Shown: piece by piece, positions 1 through 10,680 of the stretch | Layout: each line of letters opens with the position of its first letter | Numbering within the stretch: position 1 is the stretch's first letter | Source: Ricinus communis | Lineage: Eukaryota; Streptophyta; Magnoliopsida; Malpighiales; Euphorbiaceae | Direction: 5' to 3' | DNA: 64,000 bases | Assembly: GCF_019578655.1 (NCBI RefSeq) | Contig: NC_063256.1 | Span: 20,188,005-20,252,004, forward strand | The notes under the pieces: generated by a model | Databases searched by the model: none | What the model saw: only the letters and a program-made list of their open reading frames with translations | Told to the model about the DNA's origin: nothing | Made by a program: the position numbers and the translations under genes

Positions 1-440
1 AGAATGTGGGAGCAACTTATTAGAAAGCAGCCACTACCTTGTTTCATGACATAATGAACAAAGAGGTGGAGGTGTATTTAGATGACATGATGGTAAAGTT
101 CAAAATAAGGGCAGGGCACTTCCAAGCTCTTGATAAGTTTTTAGGATGAGTGGAAAGGTATAACTTGAGACTCAACCTGAAGAAGAATGTATTCGAAGTT
201 ACATTAGGGAGGCTATTAGGGCACATAGTGAGTTAGCAAGGCATAGAGATCGATCCAAAAAAGGTTAAGGCTATTCAAGAGATGCCAGCGTCAAAGCTGG
301 AGAAAGAAGTCAGAGGTTTCCTAGGACGCTCGCAATACATCAGTAGACTCATTTCCAAGCTCACAATGGTCTATGATCTTATCGTCAAGCTTTTGAGGAG
401 ACTCAACCCTTTGTGTAGGATGAACATTGTTAGAAGGCTT
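1..440 (+). pseudogene. Tat A reverse transcriptase, C-terminal part
   Basis: The reading frame gives a Ty3/gypsy RT end: GATY (the next Gln codon is now TAG), FHDIMNKEVEVYLDDMMVK with the YLDD catalytic motif near 75-90, then the thumb and connection segment (EIDPKKVKAIQEMPA, RGFLGRSQYISR). In-frame stops after FLG and after GHIVS show decay. The N-terminal fingers and palm lie left of the window. It matches the minus-strand RT at 35200-35700 closely (same YLDDMMVK), so both come from one Tat family. Confidence 0.85.
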
Positions 441-861
441 TGACTGAATCAAAGAGTATCTGATGAAGCTATTAGTACTAAAGTCGCCGAAGGATGGCAA
501 ACCATTGATCCTATACTTAGCCTTGGAAGAAGAAGCCATAGGGGCAATGGTAGCACAGTGCGGATCTAATAACGTGGAGCGTCCGATCTATTATTTAAAT
601 AAGAAGTTGATGCCTTATGAGTCAAAGTATAACCTCATGGAAAAGACATGTCTAGCTATGATATGGGCTACAAGAAAATTGAGGCATTATTTTCAATCTT
701 ATAGAGTGCAGAAAATTTCAAAAATAGACCGGTTGAAGTATCTATTCGAAACTCCATCTCTTACAGGGAAGCTAGCTAGATGGTTAGTACTCCTGATAGA
801 GTTTAACATTGAGTACATCACCAAGAAAGTGGTCAAAGGTAGGGCTGTAGTAGAGTTTTAA
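441..861 (+). pseudogene. Tat A RNase H domain
   Basis: An open stretch of 132 codons (463-861) encodes the gypsy RNase H that follows RT: LILYLALEEEAIGAMV at the start, then RPIYYLNKKL, YNLMEKTCLAMIWATRKLRHYF and the end IEYITKKVVKGRAV. The normal first catalytic Asp (LYLAVSD-like) cannot be seen and the segment before 463 is frameshifted, so the domain is probably inactive. It would degrade the RNA strand during reverse transcription in the cytoplasmic particle. It continues directly into the second RNase H-like region. Confidence 0.8.
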
Positions 862-1490
862 CTCAAAACGCGATTGAAGGAGATGACCCTTGGGATCTAG
901 AGTTTCCTAATGAAAATCTAGGGGCAATCGAGATCCAAGAGTGGAAGATATACTTTGATAGAGCTGTAAATGTAAGAGGTGCAGGGCTAAGAGTAGTTAT
1001 GATCACGCTAAGAGGAGAAATGTTACCAATGGCTAATAGATTAGATTTTAAGTGACCAATAATATGACAGAGTATGAATCATGTTTATTTGAATTAAAGG
1101 CGGTCGTGGTAACAAGAGCTAAGTAGTTGATGGTCTACATGGACTTCATGATGGTAATCCAACAAGCTCTAGAGGAATGGGAAATAAAAGAAGAGAGGTT
1201 AAAGCCGTATGTCAACTATCTCAAGATGTTAGTATATAATTTCTCCAAGTGTTCATTTGTATGCTTACCTCGAGATAAGAATCAGATGGCGGATGCGTTG
1301 GCTACCCTATTATCTATATGTGTCGATCCCTTGCAACTTTTGATGAAAACTTTAGTGATTATGAATTCAGGTGCACCTTGTTATCAAGAGGATAAGGTAA
1401 TGCGAGTTTAGATAAAACCAGAAGAGAAGCCTTGGTTTTATGATGTAAAGAGGTTTATAGAAAATAAGGAATATCTAGAGGAAGTGACTA
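862..1490 (+). pseudogene. Tat A second (archaeal-like) RNase H region
   Basis: After the first RNase H the frame continues WKIYFDRAVNVRGAGLRVV (ordinarily Y-F-D-G-A in this domain; the Gly is Arg here), then TEYESCLFELKA, then a block with LPRDKNQMADALATL (about 1265-1310), the usual C-terminal RNase H signature. The frame then reads EEKPWFYDVKRFIENKEY and stops at the Athila A LTR. An extra RNase H of this kind is a known mark of the Tat lineage. Stops and frameshifts occur around 1050-1130 and 1409. Confidence 0.7.
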
Positions 1491-2969
1491 TGAAGTGCAT
1501 CATTTTATACATATCATTATGCCCAATTGTTTATATTTTTGTGCATAGTTATCTTGTTTTATGTCAGAATCACGTGTGTTTTGGTTCCTTTCATGTTTCA
1601 GGTCATTATCGAGAGACATTATCAGTAATCGAGGGAAATACGTGCAATTATGGACCATAATCCATCAAATTGAGCAAGGACTAACATTCCAAGGTTGAGC
1701 ATGGCCTGGACTCCGGCCGTGTTGAACTATCAAATAGTTGCCCTTCAAGAGTGCCATTTTGGCACGGTTTTCGAAGGCACCACGGCCTCCACCATGGGCC
1801 GTGGTGGCTCAGCACTGGCTAGGGCCCGGCCAGGAAGAAGTCATGAGTTACGAAACGTGGAGGTCCAGCACGGCCTGGACTTTGGCCGTGTTGATCAGCA
1901 CGGGCTTTACCACGGCCGTGCTGAAAGATTTATATAGGCAAAAACGATTTACTAAATTAGGGTTCGATTTTCTGACTTGATTTCACATATACAAGCTTAA
2001 GCCATCTTCTTCCAGACTTCAATACTTGACCTTAGAAGATCATTTCATCTATTGAAGGAAGGATAACAATTATTTTAACATCAAATTGAAGATCAAGACA
2101 AGATTTGGGAGCATTCAAGAGGCAAATTAGTGTTTATCATTATGAATTGGGAATTTAGGGTTTTTCATCCAACTTGAAGAAGAAGGGTGTACATGCCTTC
2201 AATTTACTTTTCTGAATCTTTCTTTACTTTGTGTTGCTTATTAGTATGAGTAACTAAATTTGTCAAACCCATTGGGGTTCCTATGTTGTTGGATTGATTT
2301 TAATGCTTATGAGATTTTGATTATCAATGCTTGTCTTTTCTTGCTTTCATTATTAATGAGAAATCACCTTATTCATGAGACGTTGTGAGTTGTGGTATTC
2401 ATATTGCTTTATGTAATTGAGAAATTCATTTAATAATTGGAAATTTGAATAGCAAGAACTGGTTAATGATCACTTAGAGATAAGGGTAATTGACTAGCCA
2501 GATTAAGAATTAACAAAGCTTAATAGAGGCGGGTTAAAGCTTAATGCTAATCGAATAATCGATCGTTAGGAAGAGATTCTAACTTTAGGTTATTAGGTTT
2601 AGGAATTCGGTTATCTCAAGAGGGAGACCGAATTCAGTTAAGAATTTGTCCACCAGTAATTGCAATTGGTAATCAATATAATCTCTATCTTCACTAAAAT
2701 CCAACTAGCTTAAGTCCCCTAGGGTTTGCTTTTTCCTTCAATTATTTTCCTAAACCCTTTCAGATTATTTGACACTTAGTTAGTCGTTTGTTCATATTTA
2801 ATCATAGCATATTAACTTCATCGATTTTGTTAAGGTTAGATAATATAAGACACTTCAGTAGTTCTAGGATCACCCTTTCCCAAGAATACGACCTTGATAC
2901 TCACCATTTGTGCTAGTCTGCATCGATAGGTTCACTGCCTTAGATTTTAGCTACACAAATAGCATATCA
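1491..2969 (+). repeat. Athila A 5' LTR
   Basis: Begins TGAAGTGCATC and ends CATATCA, giving the TGA...TCA inverted termini of gypsy LTRs, and is followed after AGTTTT by the PBS. It is 1479 bases long. Positions 1491-2930 align by eye with 10681-12117. The U3 part (about 1700-1930) carries iterated CACGG/CCGTG motifs. Confidence 0.9.
1929..1938 (+). promoter_or_regulatory. LTR TATA box (Athila A 5' LTR)
   Basis: TTTATATAGG lies just downstream of the GC-rich palindrome cluster and is conserved exactly in the 3' LTR at 11120-11129. It is the likely core promoter for the element's genomic RNA. Confidence 0.6.
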
Positions 2970-2975
2970 AGTTTT

Positions 2976-2993
2976 TGGCGTCGTTGCCGGGGA
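2976..2993 (+). other. Primer-binding site, tRNA-Asp
   Basis: TGGCGTCGTTGCCGGGGA sits 6 bases after the LTR end. It differs at one position from the Athila PBS consensus complementary to the 3' end of plant tRNA-Asp. Confidence 0.85.
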
Positions 2994-3139
2994 ACTTTTT
3001 GTGTGAACTAGAGTGAATTTGTGTTCTTTTGTTAATCTAGCCATTTTTATTTTCTTTGTTGTTTCATTTTTTATTTATTCTTTAGTATTGTATTTATTCT
3101 TGTGTTTTTTGGTTGCTGTTTATCCATTTCAGGTAGTTA

Positions 3140-4640
3140 ATGACCAAGAACTATAATCCTACTACTGTAGACCCTCTTGCTGAGCCAGAGCGATCCCTCC
3201 ATTTATTGAGGAAGCGTATGTAAGAAGAAGAGGAGGCGTGGATAGAGTTTGAAGCCACTGTGAATAGACTAGCAGGGATGGGAGACAACAATCGGGCTAC
3301 GGACGAAGCCAGAACTATGTACGAGTTTGCTAGACCTTCTTTTGAGGGGACACAAATGAGTATATTGCGACCACCTATGGCAGCCAACAATTTTGAAATA
3401 AAGCCAAACATGATAGAGATGGTGCAAGATAGTGTACAATTTGAGGGACTACCGAGCGTGGACCCAAACGCTCACATCGCCAACTTCTTAGAGATCTGCG
3501 ACACCTTCAAGATAAATGGAACAACTGATGATGCCATTCGGTTGAGGCTGTTTCCTTTTTCTCTGAGGGACCGAGCGAAAAGATGGTTGCAGTCGCTCCC
3601 AGCCAACACTATCACGACATGGAGATCATTGGCTGAGAAATTTCTCTACAAGTACTTTCCTCCAGCTAAGACTGCTAAATTAAGGAATGACATTACTTCT
3701 TTTGTGCAGATGGAAGACAAGAGCATGTATGATGCCTGGGAGAGGTACAAGGACTTGTTGAGATGCTGTCCACCCCACGGTCTACCAGTCTGGATGCAGG
3801 TTCAAACATTTTACAGTGGTTTGAACCTTGCTACTAGACAAATGATGATCCAGCAGCAGGAGGGGCACTGAACAGTAAGACGCCCGAGTAGGCTTAGAAC
3901 TTCATAGAGAAGATGGCCATGAACAATTATCAATGGCAGTCTTCTAGGAGTCGACCAGTGAGGCAGGGAATGGTCAATCATTTGGACTCCACAACAGCCT
4001 TGGCAGCTTAAGTGGAGCTTTTGACCAAGAAGTTAGACCAGCTTCAGATGCATGTTCATGCAGCCCAGACAAGCTGTGAGTTTTTCGGTGGCCCACACTA
4101 CGGTGCAAACTGTAATACGGGAGGTATGTTTGCTTCGAGTACTAATTCTTTATCTTCTATTGTTTCCGCTGACATTGAATAGGTAGACTACATGAGTAAT
4201 GCACCTAGACAGCAGAACAACCCATGCAACAACACATACAACCCCGGCTGGCATAATCATCCAAATTTCAGGTGGAGAAATAACAACACCTAGGGTCCAT
4301 CAGGCTTTCAAAGACGACATTAGCAGCCACCACAGCAGCAGCAACAGGCTATACCATCACAACTTCATCCACCAGCCGAGAAGAAATCTAACTTGGAGGA
4401 GCTGATGATGAAGTTTGTCATGTCGACTGAGATGAGATTCCAGCAGACAGACTATGCTCTTAGAAATCAGCAAGCGTCCATCCAGAACTTAGAGAGTCAA
4501 ATTGGGCAGATTTCTAAGATGTTGTCTGAGAGGCCGCAAGGATCGCTTCCCAAAATAATATAGTCAAACCCAAGGGAGCATTGCAAGGCTATCACCTTGT
4601 GATCAGGTAAGCAATTATCTAGCTCTCTACCGTTAGCTGA
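3140..4640 (+). pseudogene. Athila A gag polyprotein
   Basis: A start at 3140 (MTKNYNPTTVDPLAEPE) follows the leader. The Retrotrans_gag domain is clear at about 3380-3865: NNFEIKPNMIEMVQ, LEICDTFKINGTTDDAIRLR, LFPFSLRDRAKRWLQSLP, FLYKYFPPAKTAKLRNDI. A degenerate zinc knuckle (SCEFFGGPHYGANC, about 4070-4115) has lost its second Cys. Stops occur at about 3222, 3869 and several later sites. The region 4200-4400 is Asn/Gln-rich as usual, followed by NLEELMMKF and QNLESQIGQISKMLSERPQG. Gag would assemble the cytoplasmic particle. Confidence 0.85.
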
Positions 4641-4656
4641 TGATGATGATGTTTCC

Positions 4657-5472
4657 ATGCAGGATAAACTAGATAGGAAGGAGCCAGAGCCTGAGACAAT
4701 GGAAGAAGAGAAGGTGGAAGGCATGCATAAGAAGCCTATGAGAGAGTACCAACCACTAGTCCCCTACCCTGCTCGACTTAAGCAGGAGAAGGTTGATAAG
4801 CAGTTTGGTAAGTTTCTTGACTTGTTTAAACAACTGCGTATTAACCTACCTTTTGTTGAAGCTATTTCACAGATGCCGAAGTATGCCAAGTTCTTAAAGG
4901 AAATCTTGAGTAACAAAAGGAAGTTGGAGGATTTGGGACTAGTGACTCTGAACGAGGAGTGTTCGACTATTCTTCAGAACAAGCTGCCACTCAAAAGGAG
5001 AGATCTATGGAGTTTTACTGTTCCCTGCATCATTGGCGATTTGCTTATTAGTGGTGCATTAGCTGATTTAGGAGCTAGTATAAATTTGATGCCCACTAGT
5101 CTGTTTGATAAGTTAGGTTTGAGTGAACCTAAGTCCACTAGGATGAGCATTCAGTTAGCTGATAGGACTGTTAAGATTCCTAGGGGTATTATTGAAGATG
5201 TGCTTGTTAAGGTAGACAAGTTTATTTTTCCTATGGATTTTATAGTTATGGACATGGAAGGAGAGAGTACTATACCTTTGATCCTAGGTAGACTATTTCT
5301 TGCAACATCTAGGGCTGTAATAGATGTTTGTGATGGAAAGCTTAAACTTAGGGTAGATGATGAGACCATTACCTTCGACCTAGCTATTACTATGAGACAC
5401 TCTTTAGACCATGATGATGTTGTATTGAGTCTCATTTATAGGAAATATTGCTTGATGATCCTTTGCAGGTAG
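4657..5472 (+). pseudogene. Athila A gag end and aspartic protease
   Basis: This is the longest open stretch of the window (271 codons). Its N-terminal half is the conserved Athila linker (PYPARLKQEK, FGKFLDLFKQLRINLPFVEA, QMPKYAKFLKEILSNKRKL). The C-terminal half is the retroviral-type protease with active site GALADLGASINLMP (the DLGAS replaces DTGAS), then SIQLADRTVKIPRGIIEDVL, FPMDFIVMDME and IPLILGRLFLATSRAVID. It ends by frameshift near 5470 before the RT linker. The same block recurs in Athila B at 19655-20176. Confidence 0.85.
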
Positions 5473-5510
5473 CTTTGCAAGGAGAGGGGGAGAAGCTGTC
5501 CAATGAGTAA

Positions 5511-6786
5511 GTGTTGGAGCAGCTCGCTAGTTTGTTGGCTACTGAGCCTAGTTGTTCTACTGATCCTTTTCTTTCTCTTGACAGTTCGGAAGTGCAGAAA
5601 GTGAAGTCTTCTTTTGAGGACTCCCCGGCCTTAGAATTAAAGGAGTTACCTAAGCACTTGAGCTATAGATTCTTGGATGAGGAAGAAAAGTTATCGGTGA
5701 TTATTACAGCAGATTTGACACCTGAGGAGTGAGAAAAAACTCTAGATGCACTCAAGAGGTATAAGAAGGCCTTTGCCTACAAGATTGCTGATATTCCTGG
5801 GATCAACCCTAGTTTCTGTTCTTACAAGATTCTTATGGAGGATAGCTATAGACCAGTAGTTCAGCCACAGAGGTGGCTTAACCCGAACATGAAGGAAGTA
5901 GTGAAAAAGGAGGTAATTAAGCTCTTTGATGCAGGATTGATTTATCATATTTCTGACAGTTCTTGGGTGAGGCCTATGCAGGTTGTGCCGAAAAAGGAGG
6001 CATGACAGTAATTCGCAATGAGCAGGATGAGCTGATACCTACACGGACATTTACGGGATTCCGAGTTTGTATTAATTATAGAAGGCTTAGTGATGCAACT
6101 CGGAAAGATCACTTCCCTCTCATTTCATTGATCAGATGTTAGAAAGATTGGCAGGACATATGTTTTACCATTTCCTTGATGGTTTTTCAGGATATTTTCA
6201 GATCCCAATTGCACCTAAAGACCAAGAGAAGACGACTTTCACCTGCCCCTACAGGACATTTGCTTATAGACGGATGCCTTTCGGTCTATGCAATGCGCTG
6301 GCTACGTTTCAACGGTGTATGATGGCAATTTTTTATGATATGATTGAGGAGTCGATGGAGGTATTTATGGATGACTTCTCTATTTTTGGTAATTCATTTT
6401 CTCATTGTTTGGCAAATTTAGAATGCATGTTAGCTAGGTGCATTAAGGCTAACTTGGTACTAAATTGGGAAAAGTGTCATTTTATGGTGAGAGAGGGAAT
6501 TGTTCTAGGGCATAAGATTTCACATGCAGGGATGGAAGTCGATAGAGGTAAAATAGAAACAATATCTAAGCTACCACCCCCTAGTTCTGTTAGGGCTGTT
6601 AGGAGTTTCTTAGGCCATACTGGGTTCTATAGAAGATTTATTAGAAATTTCTCTGAAATTGCTAGGCCTCTTACTCAATTACTAGTTAAGGATGCACCTT
6701 TCATTTGTTATGATGCATGTTTATCTTCTTTTGAGTTATTAAAGAAACTTTTTACCATAACCCCTATCATGGCTTCGCCCGATTAG
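5511..6786 (+). pseudogene. Athila A RT linker and reverse transcriptase
   Basis: A linker (LELKELPKHLSYRFLDEEEK, 5630-5690) leads to the RT. The N-terminal part (5720-5990: RYKKAFAYKIADIPGINP, EVIKLFDAGLIYHISDSSW, VVPKK) ends in a frameshift near 6000. RT resumes at 6136 with FLDGFSGYFQIPIAP, FGLCNALATFQRCM and the catalytic motif VFMDDFSIFG (YxDD, here FMDD), followed by RSFLGHTGFYRRFIRNFS. An in-frame stop at 6784 separates it from RNase H. Confidence 0.88.
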
Positions 6787-7091
6787 GGGCTGCCCTTTGA
6801 ACTAATGTGCGATGCTAGTGACTATGCAGTTGGAGCTATGCTTGGACAGAGGTTTGATAACAAGTTCCAACCCATTTACTATGCTAGCAAGACTTTGACA
6901 GGAGCTGATGAACATTACAATACTATAGAGAAGGAGTTGTTGGCTGTTGTTTATGCCTTCAACAAATTCAGATCATACCTCGTCTTATCAAAGACCATCG
7001 TCTTCACTAACCATTCAGCTTTGAGGTATTTGTTTAATAAGCATGATGCTAAGCCAATATTGATCAGTTGAATTTTATTATTGCAGGAGTA
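6787..7091 (+). pseudogene. Athila A RNase H domain, truncated
   Basis: MCDASDYAVGAMLGQR (first catalytic Asp in CDAS) begins the domain, followed by QPIYYASKTLTGADEHYNTIEKELLAVVYAFNKFRSYL and TNHSALRYLFNKHDAKP. The second Asp motif reads TNHSAL in place of the usual TDHSAL, a D to N/H-type loss. A stop falls after LIS; the host frame then reads LLQEYDVV and runs into the inverted LTR fragment. Confidence 0.85.
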
Positions 7092-8314
7092 TGATGTGGT
7101 TGCTACTTGTGTTAGCTACAATCTAAGGCAGTGTACCTATCGATGCAGTCTAGCAATAATGGCGAGTATCAAGGTCGTATTCCTCGGAAAAGTGAAAGCC
7201 CAGAGTTACTCCTTTGTTCTTGTTATATTAACCTAAAATAAATGATGAATAATTTCTAAACTAACTAATAGCTACAAGCTAAGTTCTAAGGGAGATGCAG
7301 AAATGAATGGATAAATGAAATAACCAAGACAAGAAAGCAAACCCAAAGGGAACCTAAACTAGTTGGTAATCAAACAAAAGATAGAGGATTGATGAATCCA
7401 ATTATGCTACCCGTGGACTAATTCTTAACTGAATTCAGTTTCTCTCTCTCGATAACCAAATTCCTAAACCTAATAACCTAAAGTTGGAATCTCTTCCTAA
7501 CGATTGATTCTTAAATTAGCATTAAGCTTTAATCCGCCTCTATTAAGTTTTGTTAATTCTTAATCCGGCTAGTTAATTATCCTTATCTTTAAGTGATTAT
7601 TAACCAGTTCTTGCTATTCAAAATTCCAATTGCCAAATGGACTTCTCAATCACACAAAGCAATCTAAACACCACAATTCACAACGTCTCATGAATAATGC
7701 TATCTTATTAATACTGAAAGCAAGAAGAATACAAAACCAACTCAAACAATCCAACAATATAATATTAAGCCAACATAGTAAAGAAATCCCAATGAATTTA
7801 ATCAGTCTAGCTAAACATGTTCATGTTTAAAACAATCTAGGAAATCATTTACAATGAAAGAATAATGAAAATAAAACATGTACACCCTTTTCTCTCGAAT
7901 TGGATTAATAGCTCCAAATCTGGATCTACACTTTGATTAATCTCCCAAATTGGCTCTTGAATTGCTCCACTACTGTTTTGCACTTGGAACCTTGCGATTC
8001 TGGGATTCTTCCTCCCTACAACTCTCTCTCGCACTCAATCATGCGAAACCGAACCGGCCAGGGCTCTATGTCACTCCTTCCCCCTCTTTTCTAACCCTAA
8101 AAATTCATTTTCCTTATATATTTTGTTTGACGTACCGTGGTCAAGGTGTCTTGACCGTGGATCTCACCAAGTAGGTTTTCACCATGGCCACGCCCCCACC
8201 GGTGCTGGCCACCATGGCCCGTGGTGGAGGCCGTGGTGGCCTCGAAAACCGTGCCCAAACCATTATTTTGAAGACCAAGTTTTGATGGTTGGTCACGGCC
8301 AGAGTCCAGGCCGT
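7092..8314 (-). repeat. Inverted Athila LTR fragment inside Athila A
   Basis: Read on minus, this matches the 3' three quarters of the Athila A LTR: the end (TAGCTAACACAAGTAGC), CTGCATCGATAGG, GACCTTGATACTC and the GC-rich palindrome block at 8175-8314. It stops about 190 bases short of the LTR start. The missing LTR start, plus absence of integrase in the host, suggests one event removed both. It is 1223 bases long and of the same broad family as its host element. Confidence 0.8.
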
Positions 8315-8329
8315 ATGTAACTAGGTTAG

Positions 8330-9017
8330 CTTAGAGACTGGGGTATTGGATGACTGTCTGTTAGAGCTTTCATAGATTGGTGATATGACACCACTAGGAA
8401 TCAGATAGATGATCAACATGCAAATGATCAAGGCTACTCGATACACACATGGCATAGAGTACAGGCTCGTCAGTGCAATAGTAAGGGAGGCTAGAGAGGC
8501 AGTAGTTAGAGGAGCCCAAGACCCGACGGCTGAGATTCCAGATGTTAGGTTTCCTAACCCAGCCAGAGTGTTTATGCCTACATCTGGAGCCTCCTCTTCT
8601 TATTCTGCAGGGACATCAAGTGCTCAGATTAGTGCTTTGGCTGACCGACTAGATTGAGTCTGCGATTTAAAGCAGCAGCACTATACTGAGTTTGTACAGT
8701 AGAGAAAGGAGTTTGGGCAGTTTCAAGAGGAGACTAGGGCACAGTTTCAGGGTTCAAATGATATGCTCCAACAGCTTATGCATGGGCTGGAGAGGTAGGC
8801 CACCCAAACAGACCTAATGGCGGAGCAGATTCAAAAGTTGGCGGAGACCAGAGCACAAAATCAGCGGTTCATCGATGATATGGAGTTCGATCTAGCAGGT
8901 TGCTTCACGGACCCTGTGGCACAACCACCACTCCTTCCTTCAGCGCCTTCCCCTACTCCTCACCCTCCAACAGATCCAGCCAGTGAGGATGCGCCTTCGG
9001 CAGACTACCAGCCGTGA
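8330..9017 (+). pseudogene. Athila A post-pol ORF, C-terminal part
   Basis: A plus frame open at 8409-8657 (TRYTHGIEYRLVSAIVREAR, then a Ser-rich stretch), then after stops MAEQIQKLAETRAQNQRF and a Pro-rich tail PSAPSPTPHPPTDP ending at 9017. The middle (about 8650-8870) is Gln/Glu-rich and could form a coiled coil. It lies where Athila elements carry their third, env-like ORF, and that position is the only basis for the call. I do not recognise a domain; the N-terminal part was lost with integrase. Confidence 0.5.
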
Positions 9018-10680
9018 AACAAAAATTTGTGCTATTTTTCTTTTTCCTTTTCCTTTTTATTTTATTTTACTTTATTTTCGTTTCTTTTTGCATTTTCAAT
9101 TTTATGTCATTTTCCTTTCATGTTATGTTATTTTAATCTTCAATGTTTATGATGTGCTAGTTATGTGCTATACCCAGTTTTAACTTTTCTAACACTATGG
9201 ACAGTGTTATACTCAAGTGTGGGGTAGGTATCTATGGCTATATCCCTGAATTGTTTAAGGTAATGATAATGGACTATTCTTAGGATCTCAGGACCTAGGT
9301 TTTTCATGACATTTAAGTTTAGTTTATTCTTTCGCAATTAATAACTTAATTCACACACTAGTAATTGATTATCCCTCTCTATCTTTTGTTCTTGAAAGCA
9401 ATTTCACTATATTCAATATGTCAATTTGGCCGGGTTAAACCGATGTTACTTGAGTTCCTTGCAAATTTACAATCTTTGACTGTGAACTTTTACTATGCCA
9501 ATCTTGTATTCAATCTATGTGATGATTCAATCGATAAGTCTGGCAACTAATTGCAAATTTTAGCCACTTCAAACATGAGTTTTTGAACTAAAATTGAGCA
9601 TCCATTGCACATTATGCTCATGATTTTTCTTATTTGAGTGTGCGCTGTACTTACTTTCATTTCTAGAACTTGCTTTGTAATGCTTGTTGAGGTTACATGA
9701 ATTTTTGAATACCATTAGATGATTTGGACAACTTAGAATTTCACCACATCTAGCCAAAAGCCTACCCTCTGTTTCCATTAGTCAGCTAGTTTGAGCCTTA
9801 TCCTTTTCTTTATAATTTACACCTAATAACTACACATACACCATTTTATACATCTATCTTTCCTTTTATTCTGTATACTGAGTAATTGTGTGTTATGTTT
9901 CTTCATTTATGGAATCATAGTGCCTAACGTTGTTCTAAATTCATTTAGTCTTTTTAGTCATTCTTTGATGCTCCCTTCAATCCAAATTGGATAACTATTC
10001 TTATTGTTTATGTCACTAATCATGCAGCCCCTATATAAGCTGCTATAATATATATACATAGTATATATAAAAAAAAAAAGGAAAAAAATTTCTGACTTTT
10101 TAGCTCTTAGCTCTTCTGAATTTAATTCTTGTGAGCATCTTTTACTTCAAATAAGGCTTAGTGAGTATTTTTGTTGTTTTGGCACTCAACTCCTAAAGCA
10201 TTCATTTCAAATAAGTGCATGATTTTTCAGGATACTTTACACTTCTATCCAAATATTCTTACCTTTACCTCAACCACATTTCAACCCTTGAAAAGGCCCT
10301 TTGCTTTTGGTATTCAATTATTCGCGGTAGCGAAAATGAGATTGATAAGCAAGCTTATAGTAAACAGGTTGTGTGCAACTGCGTTGAAGGAATTTTCTTG
10401 TTTACCTTTAAACATTGTGAGTGATTTGAGAGATTCCTATGAGGCAATGGTTCTTAGTCTTTAATGCTGAATTGTTATATAAGTTGTGCTTCGAGATGGT
10501 ATTATTATAGTTTTTCCTTAAAGGTGTATAACTTGTTAGTTACTTGAGTTTCATTCTTTATATGTTGAATAAGGTTGGGTTGTGAACTTTAGCATGGATT
10601 TTGAGAGGTGATTGTTGTTTATGCATGTATTGAGTTATTGATTGCTTGAGAAGAAGCAAAAGCTTAAGTGTGGTGTGATT
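9018..10680 (+). other. Athila A 3' noncoding region
   Basis: T-rich non-coding sequence between the post-pol ORF and the 3' LTR. It holds a hairpin followed by CTCAAGTGTGGGG (9191-9226), an A-rich run at about 10070-10087, and near the LTR a purine-rich stretch (GAGAAGAAGCAAAAG, 10648-10662) that may serve as polypurine tract. Short open frames at 10171-10464 have no recognisable content. Confidence 0.7.
9191..9208 (+). other. Hairpin before AAGTGTGGG motif (Athila A)
   Basis: AACACT and AGTGTT are perfect 6-base arms around a 6-base loop, followed after 6 bases by AAGTGTGGGG. A different but equally perfect hairpin occupies the same place in Athila B (20730-20745). Confidence 0.55.

Noticed and set aside
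44..226. Minus-strand open frame opposite Tat A RT
   Set aside because: It is the shadow of the plus-strand RT frame, with no domain of its own.
1695..1980. Open frames over the LTR palindrome block (also 10885-11128, 56891-57194)
   Set aside because: These arise from GC-rich palindromic repeats in the LTR, which lack stops in several frames at once.
2976..2993. tRNA-Asp gene fragment
   Set aside because: Only the 18-base complement of the tRNA 3' end is present, at the standard place of a PBS.
10171..10464. 97-codon plus ORF in the Athila A 3' region
   Set aside because: T-rich composition, overlapping frames and no counterpart in Athila B; chance opening in noncoding sequence.
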